A DNA stretch of 64,000 nt from Agapanthus africanus (GCA_030015575.1 JASDDO010000001.1:513231772-513295771), one strand, 5' to 3'; shown: positions 47,764 to 58,985, counted from the first letter of the stretch. Translations and numbers: made by a program. Notes: generated from the letters alone by a model not told the origin.

Positions 47764-50700
47764 ATGTCATGCCATAATCAAGATAATAAAATGGATGTAT
47801 TGGCTGAACCCAATTATTGTACTGAGCTAGGGAATGTTGGACCCGTTCTTTCTTATAAGAGTTATAAGACTGAACAGGAAACAGGAGAATATCTGGATTC
47901 TCAAGCCGCCCAAAAGAACATGCATGTTGATGCATCTTCTTCGGGTGTGTTAGTTATTGAGAACTGTTTCTCAGTTCACCCTACGTCCTGGGTTTTAGAT
48001 ACCGGATCAGGATCCCACATATGTAAATTGTTACATGGGCTACGAAAAGGTAGAGAACTAGGAAAAGGTGATCATTCCGTTCAAGTAGGGAACGGTGCAA
48101 GTATTGTGGCCAAAGCAGTTGGCGAATATCACCTTGTATTACCAAGTCGTAATACACTGATTCTAAATGAGTGCTATTATATACCGAACATGATGTGCAA
48201 CATTATATCAGTCTCCTTATTAAGTAAAGAAGGATATAATTTTGTAGTACAGGATAATGTTATGAACATATTTCTAGATCAAAAGTTGATTGCATCAGGC
48301 TCGTTACATAATGGCATATTCATTCTAAATCAGAATACAGTCCTGAATATACAAAACACACACAAGAGGAAAAGTTCAGATATGAACGAATCCTACTTGT
48401 GGCATTGTAGACTTGGTCATATCAATGCGACACGACTGGCTAAGTTACATAAAAATGGTTATTTGAATCCGTTCGAATTATCATCTTATGATACTTGCCA
48501 TTCATGTCTCAAAGGAAAAATGACCAAAGCTCCGTTTAGTGGACACGGAGAAAGAGTTACTGAACTCTTAGGACTAATACATAGTGATGTTTGTGGTCCC
48601 ATGTCTACGCATGCCAGGAACTGTTCTTCCTACTTCATTACATTCACTGACGATCTCTCTAGATACGGACATGTGTTTCTGATGAAACACAAGTCTGAAG
48701 CTTTTGAGAAATTCAGAGAATATAAGCACGAAGTAGAGAACCAAACGAGCAAAAGTATTAAGATCCTTCGATCTGATCGAGGAGGTGAATACTTAAGTAG
48801 TGTGTTCCTAGATTATCTAAAAGAGAATGGGATTCTCTCTCAGCTTACTCCTCCTTATACACCACAGCACAACGGTGTATCGGAACGAAGGAATCGGACC
48901 CTATTAGATATGGTGCGATCTATGATGAGCGATGCTGAGTTACCTATTTCCTTCTGGGGTTATGCGCTTAAGACAGCCATATACATATTGAATCTAGTTC
49001 CGTCTAAATCTGTACCTACCACAACATATGAGATATGGAGTGGGAAGAGACCATATTTTAAACGAGTTAAGATATGGGGTTGTCCGGCCTATGTCAAAAG
49101 ACAAAATCCGGACAAACTCGAGGCACGATCAGTCCTTTGCAAATTTGTGGGATATCCAAAGAATTCTCAAGAATATTTTTTCTACCACGCTGAGGAACAA
49201 AAAGTATTTGTTGCTCAACATGCCACCTTTTTGGAAAAGGAATTTCTTGCAAAAGAAATTAGTGGCAAAGAGGTAGAGCTGGAAGAGGTTCCAGAAACAC
49301 AAATTACAACTGAAGATTTAGTGGAACCAGAGGATTCAGTAGTACCCGACGAACCCCAGCCTCTCCGCCGATCTAGTAGGGTTTCTCGTCCACCTGAGAG
49401 ATACTACGGTTTTCTCATTGATGGTGGAAGCGAGGACTGCATCATGGATGATGATGAACCGACTAGTTTCGAGCAGGCCATCACGAGTGGTGACTCTGTG
49501 AAATGGCTGGATGCAATGCGATCTGAGATGGAATCCATGTACACCAATAAAGTATGGATTTTAGAAAATGCTCCTGAAGGGGTAAAACCCATTGGGAGCA
49601 AGTGGATTTTTAAAAAGAAATTTGGTGTAGATGGAAAAGTTGAGACTTTCAAAGCTAGACTTGTAGCAAAGGGTTTTCGTCAACGACCAGGTGTGGATTA
49701 TGACGAAACCTTTTCTCCAGTAGCTATGCTTAAGTCCATCCAGATCTTACTTGCCATTGCTGCATACCATGACTACGAAATCTGGCAAATGGATGTTAAG
49801 ACCGCCTTTCTAAACGGTGATTTAGAAGAGTGCGTGTACATGACTCAGCCAGAGGGCTTCGTAGATAGTGGGAGCAGCGGAAAGGTGTGCAAGCTGCTTA
49901 AATCCATTTATGGGTTAAAGCAAGTATCGCGGAGTTGGAACATCTGTTTTGATGTTGTAGTCAAAGAGTTTGACTTCATCAAGAATATAGATGAACGTTG
50001 TATTTATAAGAAGGTAGCAGAGGGTAAGGTTGTCTTCCTCGTATTGTACGTGGATGACATACTCTTGATAGGAAATGATATTCCTATGCTACAATCAGTC
50101 AAGCTCTTCTTATCACAGAGATTCTCGATGAAAGATCTAGGTGATGCCTCATGCATATTGGGAATCATGATCTATAGAGATAGATCTAAACGGATACTGG
50201 GATTGTCCCAATCCAGGTACATTGACACCATACTAAAGAGGTTTAGTATGGAAGAATCCAAGCGTGGGAACCAACCCACGATCTCTGAACTCACTCTCTC
50301 CAAAGAGATGTCTCCCAAGACTGATTTGGAGAGAGCTCACATGCAAGGGATACCCTATGCTTCGGCAGTAGGCTCTATCATGTATGCGATGCTATGTACC
50401 AGACCCGATGTAGCATACTCACTAAGTGTAGTGAGTCGGTATCAAGCAGATCCTGGAGAGAGTCACTGGACAGCTGTGAAGAACATTCTCAAGTACTTAC
50501 GAAGGACTAAGGAGATGTTCTTGGTGTATGGTAACGGAGAACTCCAGGTGGAGTCCTTTACCGATTCCAGCTTCCAAAGTGATAAGGACGACTCTAAGTC
50601 GCATTCGAGTTTTGTCTTTACCCTCAATGGAGGGGCGGTATGTTGGAAAAGTTCCAAACAGGATACCATTGCAGACTTGACGATGGAGGCTGAATACATC

Positions 50701-51291
50701 GCTGCCAACGATGCTTCCAAAAAGGCTGTCTGGATCAAGAAGTTCATTTGTGAACTTGGTGTGGTTCCATCCATTGAGCATCCAATACCTCTGTATTGCG
50801 ATAACAATGGAGCTGTGGCGTTAGCCAAGGAACCCAGGTCCCATCAAAAGTCCAGACATATTCTGAGGGAGTATCACCTGATCAGGGAGATAGTTGATCG
50901 CCGGGAGATCGAGGTCAGGAGAGTAGATACGAAGGACAACACTGCGGATCCATTCACGAAGGCTATTCTCCAGATACAGTTTGAGAGATTATTCGGGATG
51001 CTAGGTATGAGATACTACAGCAGCTGGCCTCAGTGCAAGTGGGAGATTGTTAGTTATGTATATGCCCTAGAGGCCATTGTTGTACATATGATGTATATTA
51101 TAATGGATGCTTGGATATATATAGAGATGACTTTCTTGCTCGTCATGATAGTATGTTATTTGGTTTCACTTTATCTTAACATGTTGACTTGTATTGGTTT
51201 ACTGTTTTACTCTCACATGTTGAGAAAGCCCTTAGGATCTGTACTCGACTACTGGGACTATGAAGAGATCATACTAGTGGGGCCACGGTAG
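47764..51291 (+). CDS. B pol polyprotein: protease, integrase, RT, RNase H
   Basis: Open frame of 1,175 codons from ATG 47,764 (GCGACCATG); an upstream in-frame ATG at 47,695 lies in the pyrimidine tract and is absent in A, so I prefer 47,764. In order: protease with DTGSG at residues 79-83; integrase zinc region (WHCRLGH, CHSC) near 213-246; integrase core D275, D338, E374 (35 residues between the last two, as expected of a D,D-35-E enzyme); RT with Y762-V-D-D765; RNase H with D934, E977 and D1013. These make the element DNA, cut the polyprotein and insert the copy. There is no gag and no CCHC knuckle before the protease. Where A stops after SSWP, B has CAG (51,031-51,033), so the frame runs through the polypurine tract and about 240 bp into the 3' LTR. 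The protein is otherwise uninterrupted. Confidence 0.95.
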   Translation: MSCHNQDNKMDVLAEPNYCTELGNVGPVLSYKSYKTEQETGEYLDSQAAQKNMHVDASSSGVLVIENCFSVHPTSWVLDTGSGSHICKLLHGLRKGRELGKGDHSVQVGNGASIVAKAVGEYHLVLPSRNTLILNECYYIPNMMCNIISVSLLSKEGYNFVVQDNVMNIFLDQKLIASGSLHNGIFILNQNTVLNIQNTHKRKSSDMNESYLWHCRLGHINATRLAKLHKNGYLNPFELSSYDTCHSCLKGKMTKAPFSGHGERVTELLGLIHSDVCGPMSTHARNCSSYFITFTDDLSRYGHVFLMKHKSEAFEKFREYKHEVENQTSKSIKILRSDRGGEYLSSVFLDYLKENGILSQLTPPYTPQHNGVSERRNRTLLDMVRSMMSDAELPISFWGYALKTAIYILNLVPSKSVPTTTYEIWSGKRPYFKRVKIWGCPAYVKRQNPDKLEARSVLCKFVGYPKNSQEYFFYHAEEQKVFVAQHATFLEKEFLAKEISGKEVELEEVPETQITTEDLVEPEDSVVPDEPQPLRRSSRVSRPPERYYGFLIDGGSEDCIMDDDEPTSFEQAITSGDSVKWLDAMRSEMESMYTNKVWILENAPEGVKPIGSKWIFKKKFGVDGKVETFKARLVAKGFRQRPGVDYDETFSPVAMLKSIQILLAIAAYHDYEIWQMDVKTAFLNGDLEECVYMTQPEGFVDSGSSGKVCKLLKSIYGLKQVSRSWNICFDVVVKEFDFIKNIDERCIYKKVAEGKVVFLVLYVDDILLIGNDIPMLQSVKLFLSQRFSMKDLGDASCILGIMIYRDRSKRILGLSQSRYIDTILKRFSMEESKRGNQPTISELTLSKEMSPKTDLERAHMQGIPYASAVGSIMYAMLCTRPDVAYSLSVVSRYQADPGESHWTAVKNILKYLRRTKEMFLVYGNGELQVESFTDSSFQSDKDDSKSHSSFVFTLNGGAVCWKSSKQDTIADLTMEAEYIAANDASKKAVWIKKFICELGVVPSIEHPIPLYCDNNGAVALAKEPRSHQKSRHILREYHLIREIVDRREIEVRRVDTKDNTADPFTKAILQIQFERLFGMLGMRYYSSWPQCKWEIVSYVYALEAIVVHMMYIIMDAWIYIEMTFLLVMIVCYLVSLYLNMLTCIGLLFYSHMLRKPLGSVLDYWDYEEIILVGPR
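51035..51047 (+). promoter_or_regulatory. B polypurine tract
   Basis: GCAAGTGGGAGAT adjoining the 3' LTR; here it is also read as part of the extended pol frame. Confidence 0.88.
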
Positions 51292-53246
51292 TCGATGAGT
51301 ACATCCTATAACTGTTCTTAGTCGAGGGTATATCGAGACAGGGCATCGATACACCAGAGTAGACTAGCGTATACGCATCTTGACCCATATGATGGGCGAT
51401 GGATGATCCCATATCCATCGGTGTTTGACATCAGAGATGGTGTGCGGGTGCTCAGTGGAGACTGGGTACACTGGACGGACTCGCCGAGAACTCCCAGATG
51501 GTGATATACCACACGTCAGATGGCAGTTCTCCGGTGACACTGGTACAGGGTAGTCTGTAGACCCGAGATCGTCATGGAGTCTTGTGTGATTCCCACTGTG
51601 CTTTGATTTCCACCTTACCATGTCCAAGAGGGCGTGCAAAACGGTGGCTTTTGGGTACAGTCCCGAATCACATGGAGGCAATGAGCGATAGGAGGGGATT
51701 CGTCTCTCCCGGTATAGGGAGTTGATGTTGTGCTGTGTTCGATTGGCTATAACTGGAAGTCCCTGGCCAGGGCTGATATAGAGATTTACTGGTAAGTTTT
51801 ACTAGTAGTTTCTCGACCCGTTATGAGCCACACATCGACACGACTTATCGGTTACTGGGGTCTGACGTATACCACCCCTAGACTTGATATGCGACATATC
51901 AGACGAACAGACCAGACTGTACGGGAGTGTTACTGATTGGATTCACAGGAGAACGCACATGCTAGCTTGTTGATCTTCTGATCGCTCAATACCTGGGTGG
52001 CTGTTACGTTTAGCTGACCGCTTGCAGCTTGTGGGTGTTTGATATGATCATCACCTGCTACCGGCGTATTGACGATTCTTTAGAGTCCTACACAGAGGTT
52101 TCTTGGCTCAGGCGAAACGGAGTAGAGGCACATATGTGATATGTGCAGGACCGAGAATAATGCGATATGGGATACCGTATTATATTCTCGCGAGATTTAG
52201 AAATGAACCGGGTCATCGGATCAAGTGTTGATTCGATGAATCGGTACATGATATATTAGTCGGTAATATTCGATATAGCCGGATCGTCGGATCAAGTGTT
52301 GATTCGATGATTTAATGTATAATAATATATATATGATATATTATTACATTATCTAATATTGGCTCGCTTTATTATTTCATTTTCTCTCTGGATGATACAT
52401 TGATATATATGCGATATATGTTAATTGTATTATTTTCTTTTGTTGCAAATATATAATATATATGTGATATATATTATTGTGACATGATATGATTAATTGT
52501 TAAACATGTTTAAGGATGATTAATTGAGGTTAGGGTTTGGTTAGGGTTTGATTAGGGTTAGTTGCTTCATGCACCTTCTAGAAGCTTTTTCTTTTGTCAT
52601 TGTTAAGATATTTTTGGATGACACATTCTTTAACCCAACCAAACCCTAACTCTAGTTTATTCTCTACACAATCCTAGCCACTCATCCTTAACCATGGTTT
52701 ATATATCAATCATATACACTTCTTTCTATTCATCACAAAAGGATTAATCTTATTATTAATTTTCTATTATCATCTTCTTCTCTCTTGAAAAAGCTTACTT
52801 GATTTTCTTTATGTGATGAATAAATATGAAAAAATGATTTAAAAAGAAAGCAAAAATACTACTCTCTCATCCTCATCTCATCTAGCCCATGAGATTAGTG
52901 TGTTCATCTTTTTAGAGTGAGAAAGCTTGAGTCTTTGCAACTTCGACGTAGATCATCGAAGATTTGGAACACTTCAAGCTAGCATGGATCGTTCGAGTCG
53001 TGGAGCCTCTCATGAGTCCGGGAGATCGTGAATCGCGGCAAAGGGACTTCTACTCGGAGCTTGTGAAGCGAAGGAGCGGACTACAAAGGTTGTAATCCCT
53101 CACACTTAGATAAAAGTTATCATCTTGCATATTAAACCTTAATAATCTAGCAAAGATCCCGGCTTTGGGTTGTTCGGCACGTCTAAAATTTTATCCGGGC
53201 ATGTTTGATGCCTTATGAACCCTCACAAGTGCCTAGGAACCTTTCA
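51048..53246 (+). repeat. B 3' LTR
   Basis: 2,199 bp, pairing with 42,907-45,093. It contains a short duplication of the AGGGTTTGRTTAGGGTTAG word near 52,535 and a TG-deleted CACAAGTGCCTAGG end compared with the 5' copy. Confidence 0.97.
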
Positions 53247-53618
53247 TTTTCATATTAAAAAAGGACTTTATTATAATATATCATACATATGAGGGTTTAT
53301 GTGTAAAAATACTATTTTCCATGTGTTGATATATTATAATTAGTATTTGGTAGGAAATTGTATGCAAATAATATTATTGACCTAATCCTAGTAGAACTAA
53401 GTCTACTAAATATTACCTAAGTTGTTGTGCAGAATTTTCAGGTTTTAAATCAAGGAAATCAAGTTGTTAAAGCTAACCTGCCTAATTAAGAAATTAAAAT
53501 GAAGGAATCAATTCTGGCAGAAGAAAAGAAAAGATTTCCAAATTCTGAAGGTGCCAAAAATCTCCAAATGTCACAAGTAGCCATCCCCAGAAAATTATTG
53601 GACGACCGTGATCATCAA

Positions 53619-53666
53619 GCCACGGATCCGCGGCAATAGCCCCTTTATGCCGCGGATCCGCCGCGG
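53619..53666 (+). repeat. GC-rich double palindrome, copy 5 (D 5' LTR)
   Basis: GCCACGGATCCGCGGC (53,619-53,634), spacer AATAGCCCCTTTAT, then GCCGCGGATCCGCCGCGG (53,649-53,666), ending 87 bp before the TATA box. Confidence 0.95.
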
Positions 53667-53753
53667 TTAAGAAGAGATGGAGGCTGTGGATTTTTGGGGA
53701 AAATCTTTTCTACTTTTTCCCTAATTTAGAAGCTTGGGATCTGGCTTTGGCAC

Positions 53754-53764
53754 TATAAATAAAG
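53754..53764 (+). promoter_or_regulatory. D 5' LTR TATA box
   Basis: TATAAATAAAG, matched at 58,975-58,985 in the other LTR and by TATAAATAGGA on the minus strand in K. Confidence 0.75.
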
Positions 53765-54515
53765 ACCGAGAGCCTCTTGGAAAATTTATCAAGTCGACGC
53801 GATCACGAAGTCCAAGACGGCTCACGCATCCAGGCCGATCATCAACTGTTCGTCTACCTCCTTGGAAGAGATCGAGAAGCAAGCTAGTCTTTGTAATCAT
53901 TTTCTAAGGAATCAAAGTGTAATGAATATTGTTGATTAATAAAGGTAGTTCTTTTTCTTATTCTACTTCTTCGTAGTTTAATTATGCAATTTCTTTCCAT
54001 ATCTTTTTCTTCCAACATGCGCGAGTAATTCTCCGCTTGTTAGGGTTCGTAGGATTAGGGTAGGCTAATGGATGATGAACATCCCTAAACCCTTTTTAAG
54101 TCCTATAAAGTTTATGAACTTTATCAAAAGAATCATTAACATCCTAATCGGGCGCGCTAACAATTCTTTGTTAGTTCCGACCGCGATTAGAGATTAGATT
54201 AATGATTGTTTTGGTAAAGGCTAGATATGAACGGAGTTCCGTGTCGAGATAAGGGTTAAGAGTGGGATTCCTTTTCCCTCCAGAAACCCTAATCTACACG
54301 CATCACCGTCGTTCTAGTTTTAAATCTACTAAAGAATAAAAAGGGTAACTTTTAATTAATCTTATTTCTTCCTCCTTTCTCAACACATCTAAAGTAAGAG
54401 TAAAAGGTTCCACGTTTCCCAGAGGACAACCCGTACTCATCTCGGTCTAGCTACACGCGACACCGTTCTGACTGCGGTTAACTACATACACACTCTTTCG
54501 AACCAATCAATCAAA

Positions 54516-54533
54516 TGGCGCCGTTGCCGGGGA
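54516..54533 (+). promoter_or_regulatory. D primer-binding site
   Basis: TGGCGCCGTTGCCGGGGA, two bases after the LTR. From general knowledge this sequence is the usual primer site of Athila-type elements, commonly assigned to tRNA-Asp. Confidence 0.88.
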
Positions 54534-55333
54534 AACATGCGTAATTTTTTATTCTTGCTATTTGTGTTGAATTCTTAGACGATTCATATCATTATTAAAA
54601 CAAAACTGCAAATTGCATATTTAACGATTTGTGTTTAAATTTTGCGAGGGAATCTGGAGTCACGGACTTGAGGAAACAGGAGATCTAGGGTTTCACACTT
54701 CTCTGGTATCTTTCTTAACTCCTTCTCTCTCCTCTCAAATCCAATAAAATCTATTTTCTGCAGGATTCTTTGCAAAATATCGCCGCTCAAAAATCTTTTT
54801 GCAAAGTTTTGTTTTGCGGTTTGTTTTTGCATATTTTAATACGGATTTTTAAGGGGCAAAGACCAAATCAAGATTAGGTGGGGATTTCATCACCCTTCCT
54901 AAGCCCCACAAATCACAAACCGAGCATCTGCATCAACACTCATTAATTTAAAAAATATCTAGACCAGACTCTAAGGACTGTCGCGCTCAATAAGGACAGA
55001 GGAAGGTCGTGGGTAATCTATCGCTTATCCGCATTACTTTTGTAGTGTCTAGGCAAGTGTGTCAAAGGCTAGTGGTTTTTAATTAAGCCCACTACTGTGG
55101 TTCCTTCCCACTTACCTGGCACTTACCTGGCTACAAGGGTAGTACAGAGGTGGTAGAGGATTGATCCCGCGGCTTGTCCTTTGAAAGTCTAGGAGCGGTC
55201 TAGAGACTGGACCTAGGTAACCATAGTTCTAGGGTTGTGCATTTTTGTGTGATTTGTCTAAATCCGTCATTTTTCAAAACAAACCAATTACTTTCTTTCC
55301 TTTTTACCCCTTCCCCCTTCTTCTCTTCTTATA
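54534..55333 (+). other. D leader
   Basis: Non-coding stretch between the primer site and the first ATG of the gag-like frame, AT-rich with C-rich runs before the ATG. No other feature is seen. Confidence 0.6.
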
Positions 55334-56995
55334 ATGGGTGACCTAAATAGAAGAACACTTCCCGAGCTTTGCTGTCCACAACCAGATACCTCTTGTTTTC
55401 GTAATCCCTTCGGTATACCGTCCGGCTCTTCCATGTCCTTAAGAGATCATATAGAAAAAGAGGGAAGAAACAGTTGGCCACCTCAGTCTAGGTCTTATCA
55501 ACCGTATCCTAATCCTACACCTGTTTCAGTTCATACCCAGAGTGAGAAAGCCCCTAGACGAATGTCCATTGCTGAGCACATAGCTAGGTCTAGAGGCCAA
55601 AGTTTCAACCCGGACCAATATCAACCATCACCACCACTGTCCGGAGAAGAGTTTGATATGCGGTTTGTAGCATATAAGATGTCTGTTGAAAATAGCCAAC
55701 CAACCAACCCATATCAATATTCTTCTTATCATAATCCTACTCCTACCCAAGTTCCGCAACCATTCTATTCCTATCAATCGAATCCGACTTTTCCACCTAC
55801 TCTAGACAGTTCTTCTAATCAGTCATTTAGGAGTTTTAATTATCCACAGGAATTTCAATCTTATACTGAAACCCCTTATCAACCCAAGACTAGTCTGGAG
55901 CATACGTTAGAAAAATTTATGTAAATGTCGAACCAAATTATGAAGGATTTGGGTAGTAAGACAGAACTGTACACCCTTCCTAATCAAACCTCCCCATTCC
56001 AAACTGAAATCCACAACTCCAGTTTCATAGATTCATCAAGTACAATGTCTGATAAGTTGTGTGACTTTGTAGTGTTTGATTTACCCAACTGTGAAGGGTC
56101 CATTTCAAGTGAAACCATACCCAACCCTTGTGATCTCTACACCTCCACTCTTGAACCAAAACTGATTGAAATCCATACTTTTGATGAGGTGTTTGAGAAT
56201 TTTAACCTTCACTTGAATGAGGTGATTGACGTTGGGGATATATTGATTGATGAACCCGAAATTTTGGATGATTTTGTCCCACCAATTCATCAAATCCTTT
56301 CACTTCCTTGTGGTCATCATCTTGAGCCTTTAATTTTTCCCGAACCCCAACTATGTCTTGAAGTTGATGATAAAGGTATACCCGAAGATCAGACCGAAAT
56401 ACAGCCTCCATCTTCCACATCTGGTTCAGCAACACTCGACACACCAATTTGTTTACCCATTTCACCTTCTACTTTCTCCAGTTCTTCTTCTGTTCCTATA
56501 GTTTCAGTGAGTTTTGATAAATCACAATCCGTTAATTCAAGTTCAATAATACTAGAAATTCAACTTGATTTGGATATTTTTGAAAATGGGGTAGATGAGT
56601 TTTTCGAGTCCTCTACCTTAATGATTTTTTATGAATCAAGTAGAATAAATTCTGGCACAAAACTCTTTGACAGCAAAATGTTCAATCACACCATTGATAA
56701 AAGTTTTGAAGAACTTTTTGCTGACGAACTTGAATTTTTAAACAATACGGATTTTGTGATTGATCAATCTCCACCTATAGAGGTTGAACCGTCACCATTT
56801 CTTCTTCCTAATCATTCACATTCATCCTCATTCTTTCTTTTCTCTAATTTCAAACCCTTTCCAGACCACCTGTTATCCCTTCCCCACTTTTTCTTGAATC
56901 GATACAACACATTCTTCCACCAACCTATACGATATACTGATAAAATTTTTGAATGGTTGGTGTTAACTTTTGGTCTTTGTAAAGTCTTACTTTGA
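55334..56995 (+). pseudogene. D gag-like frame split by one in-frame stop
   Basis: A single frame with one TAA at 55,922-55,924, giving 196 and 356 codons. The first part has two MSxxxHI repeats (MSLRDHI, MSIAEHI), a Pro/Tyr/Gln-rich middle, and SLEHTLEKFM. After the stop comes MSNQIMKDLGSK. This S-L-E...F-M...M...L-G arrangement resembles the end of gag in Athila/Tat-like elements, where a similar helix precedes the protease. The second part is acidic and Ser/Pro-rich and ends with NFKPFPDHL, reminiscent of the K-P-L-P-x-H-L motif just ahead of RT in those elements. If so, gag and protease have been shortened and everything from RT onward lost. The stop could be one C-to-T change; I cannot exclude recoding. 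Confidence 0.6.
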
Positions 56996-58408
56996 CCAAA
57001 TGACTCACCCCTCTTAAAATGTTTCGTATTGTCTAACTCATGTTTGAGGGGGGGTTATATTTTTGGCTCTTGATCATAACTTTTGTCCTCAAATTTGTGA
57101 GCCAAAAATAAGTTTGGGGGAGGATTTTCACTTTCATATATTTTTACCCCCATTAATAATTTCCCCCAAGCTTACAGGTTTTTGTGATCCAGCAGATAGC
57201 AACAACGATGACACTGTTGAAAACAAGTTTGGGGGAGGTTTGTGCTTATTTACACATCAATTTGCATCATATTTTGCATAAGCACAACATTTTCAAAAAA
57301 AAAAAATTTAATTTTTTCTTTTATAACAAAAGAGTAGAAAGTGAAAAATTACATCCAAAAGATAGTAATAGTTTAAGAAAACCAAGAAAACTAGAAGTTT
57401 TCTTAAACGAACAAGTAATAAGTTGTTATGAGCTATTGTCCCAAAGGTTAGCAAGATGAAGGAAGTCACTAATCTGAGAATAAAAATAAGTCTGAAAAAT
57501 AGTTCCTATTCTGGAAGCCAAACATTTGAACGTTGATACCCTACTATATGCACTTACACACGTCTTGAAACTCGGGATAGTAGAGAATACCTTGAAATGC
57601 TCTTGTCTAAAAGCCAAAGTATGAAGGAAATGGAAAAAAAAAATGAAGAAAATATAACAATGGTGAAAAGAAAAAAATTGAACACTGGTTTTGTTATCGC
57701 CAAGGTAGCAATAAAAAAATATAGTGAGGGTGCCTCTTCACCTAGTACCCTAAGGCCAACTGGTCTGGGAGTCACTGCTAAGCCTTAGGTGGTGCAAGAC
57801 GAGGAAAATATTATCACCTAATCAGCAAGCACATAAGTAATCGGTCGGTTAGTACCTCAAGAAGTATTAACGGTCGCATGAAAATTGTGTGAGCAAATTC
57901 AACTAAATATTCATCGATTAAAAAGTGCTGAGGCATGTGGACAAGAGTATGATAGCTTGAATTGAATTCTCCGAGTGTAGGGATGTTCTTTACACACACG
58001 TGGGGTTATATGATCAATGTTTGGATGAAAGGTAGGAACGAAAAATAAAGACGATGTTTTATTGAGAGATGATGTGATTTCTAACATATTTTCATGACCA
58101 TTAAGATAGGGCTCATGATAACTGAAAAGCTAGTGTAGTTGGAAACTCTTATTTTCAAAGTCTTTCTTTTATAGTTCTTATCTTTATATGTAAATTTCAC
58201 CATCTCTCTTTTGTTATTGGATTTTGTGGGTGTAATCCGCTGAAAACCCTCAGGAGACAACACTCCTCCTACTAGGGAAACCTAGAGATTTAACGGCTTG
58301 TTGCACGTGCTCAGTGTAATCGTGTTTGCCTACGAAAGTGTGCTTAGCTTTCTCCTTTCTTTTTTCTCCTCTTGAATAAACTAGTTTGCTCGGGACGATC
58401 AAAGATAA
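56996..58408 (+). other. D 3' untranslated region with repeated polypurine-like words
   Basis: No long frame. It contains TTTGAGGGGGGGTTA (57,046), AAGTTTGGGGGAGGA (57,110) and AAGTTTGGGGGAGGT (57,226), each close to the real tract at the 3' LTR. A run of A and T-rich sequence follows (57,290-57,700), then no recognised feature up to the LTR. Short frames here are not supported. Confidence 0.7.
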
Positions 58409-58420
58409 GTTTGGGGGTAC
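58409..58420 (+). promoter_or_regulatory. D polypurine tract
   Basis: GTTTGGGGGTAC directly before TTGTTCAG, the start of the 3' LTR. Confidence 0.8.
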
Positions 58421-58839
58421 TTGTTCAGTTGATAAAACGGCACATTTGTATTACATTTTTCCTACCATTTTCATATTAAAAAAGGACTTTATTATAATAT
58501 ATCATACATATGAGGGTTTATGTGTAAAAATACTATTTTCCATATGTTGATATATTATAATTAGTATTTGGTAGGAAAATGTATGCAAATAATATTATTG
58601 ACCTAATCCTAGTAGAACTAAGTCTACTAAATATTATCTAAGTTGTTGTGCAGAATTTTCAGGTCTTAAATCAAGGAAATCAAGTTGTTAAAGCTAACCT
58701 GCCTAATTAAGAAATCAAAATGAAGGAATCAATTCTGGCAGAAGAAAAGAAAAGATTTCCAAATTCTGAAGGTGCCAAAAATCTCCAAATGTCTCAAGTA
58801 GCCATCCTCAGAAAATTGTTGGACGGCCGTGATCATCAA

Positions 58840-58887
58840 GCCGCGGATCCGCGGCAATAGCCCTTTCATGCCGCGGATCCGCCGCGG
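58840..58887 (+). repeat. GC-rich double palindrome, copy 6 (D 3' LTR)
   Basis: GCCGCGGATCCGCGGC (58,840-58,855), a perfect palindrome; spacer AATAGCCCTTTCAT; then GCCGCGGATCCGCCGCGG (58,870-58,887). Confidence 0.95.
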
Positions 58888-58974
58888 TTAAGAAGAGATG
58901 GAGGCTGAGGATTTTTAGGGAAAATCTTTTCTACTTTTTCCTTAATTTAGAAGCTTGGGATCTGGCTTTGGAAC

Positions 58975-58985
58975 TATAAATAAAG
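58975..58985 (+). promoter_or_regulatory. D 3' LTR TATA box
   Basis: TATAAATAAAG, as in the 5' LTR. Confidence 0.75.

Larger units (their letters stand above)
42907..53246 (+). mobile_element. B: Angela-like copia LTR retrotransposon with intact pol
   Basis: Plus-strand element of 10,340 bp, LTRs at 42,907-45,093 and 51,048-53,246, perfect TTTTC target duplication (42,902-42,906 and 53,247-53,251). The empty site is visible in the other LTR of D (58,468-58,472), confirming the exact insertion. It is the same family as A, in opposite orientation; their internal regions are 5,954 and 5,953 bp. Over the first 290 bp of the two B LTRs I count five differences, so it is the younger of the pair by that rough measure. 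Pol is open; gag is not seen. Confidence 0.97.
53252..54513 (+). repeat. D 5' LTR, second part
   Basis: Continues the D LTR after B. It includes the GC double palindrome (53,619-53,666), a TATA box (53,754-53,764), a TTAATAAAGG polyadenylation-like word near 53,937, and ends CCAATCAATCA. Compared with the 3' LTR it lacks about 127 bp (59,588-59,715 of the right copy). Confidence 0.93.

Noticed and set aside
57184-57788. Small frames in the D 3' region as an envelope-like gene
   Set aside because: Too short, no signal peptide or paired membrane segments, low-complexity A/T runs.
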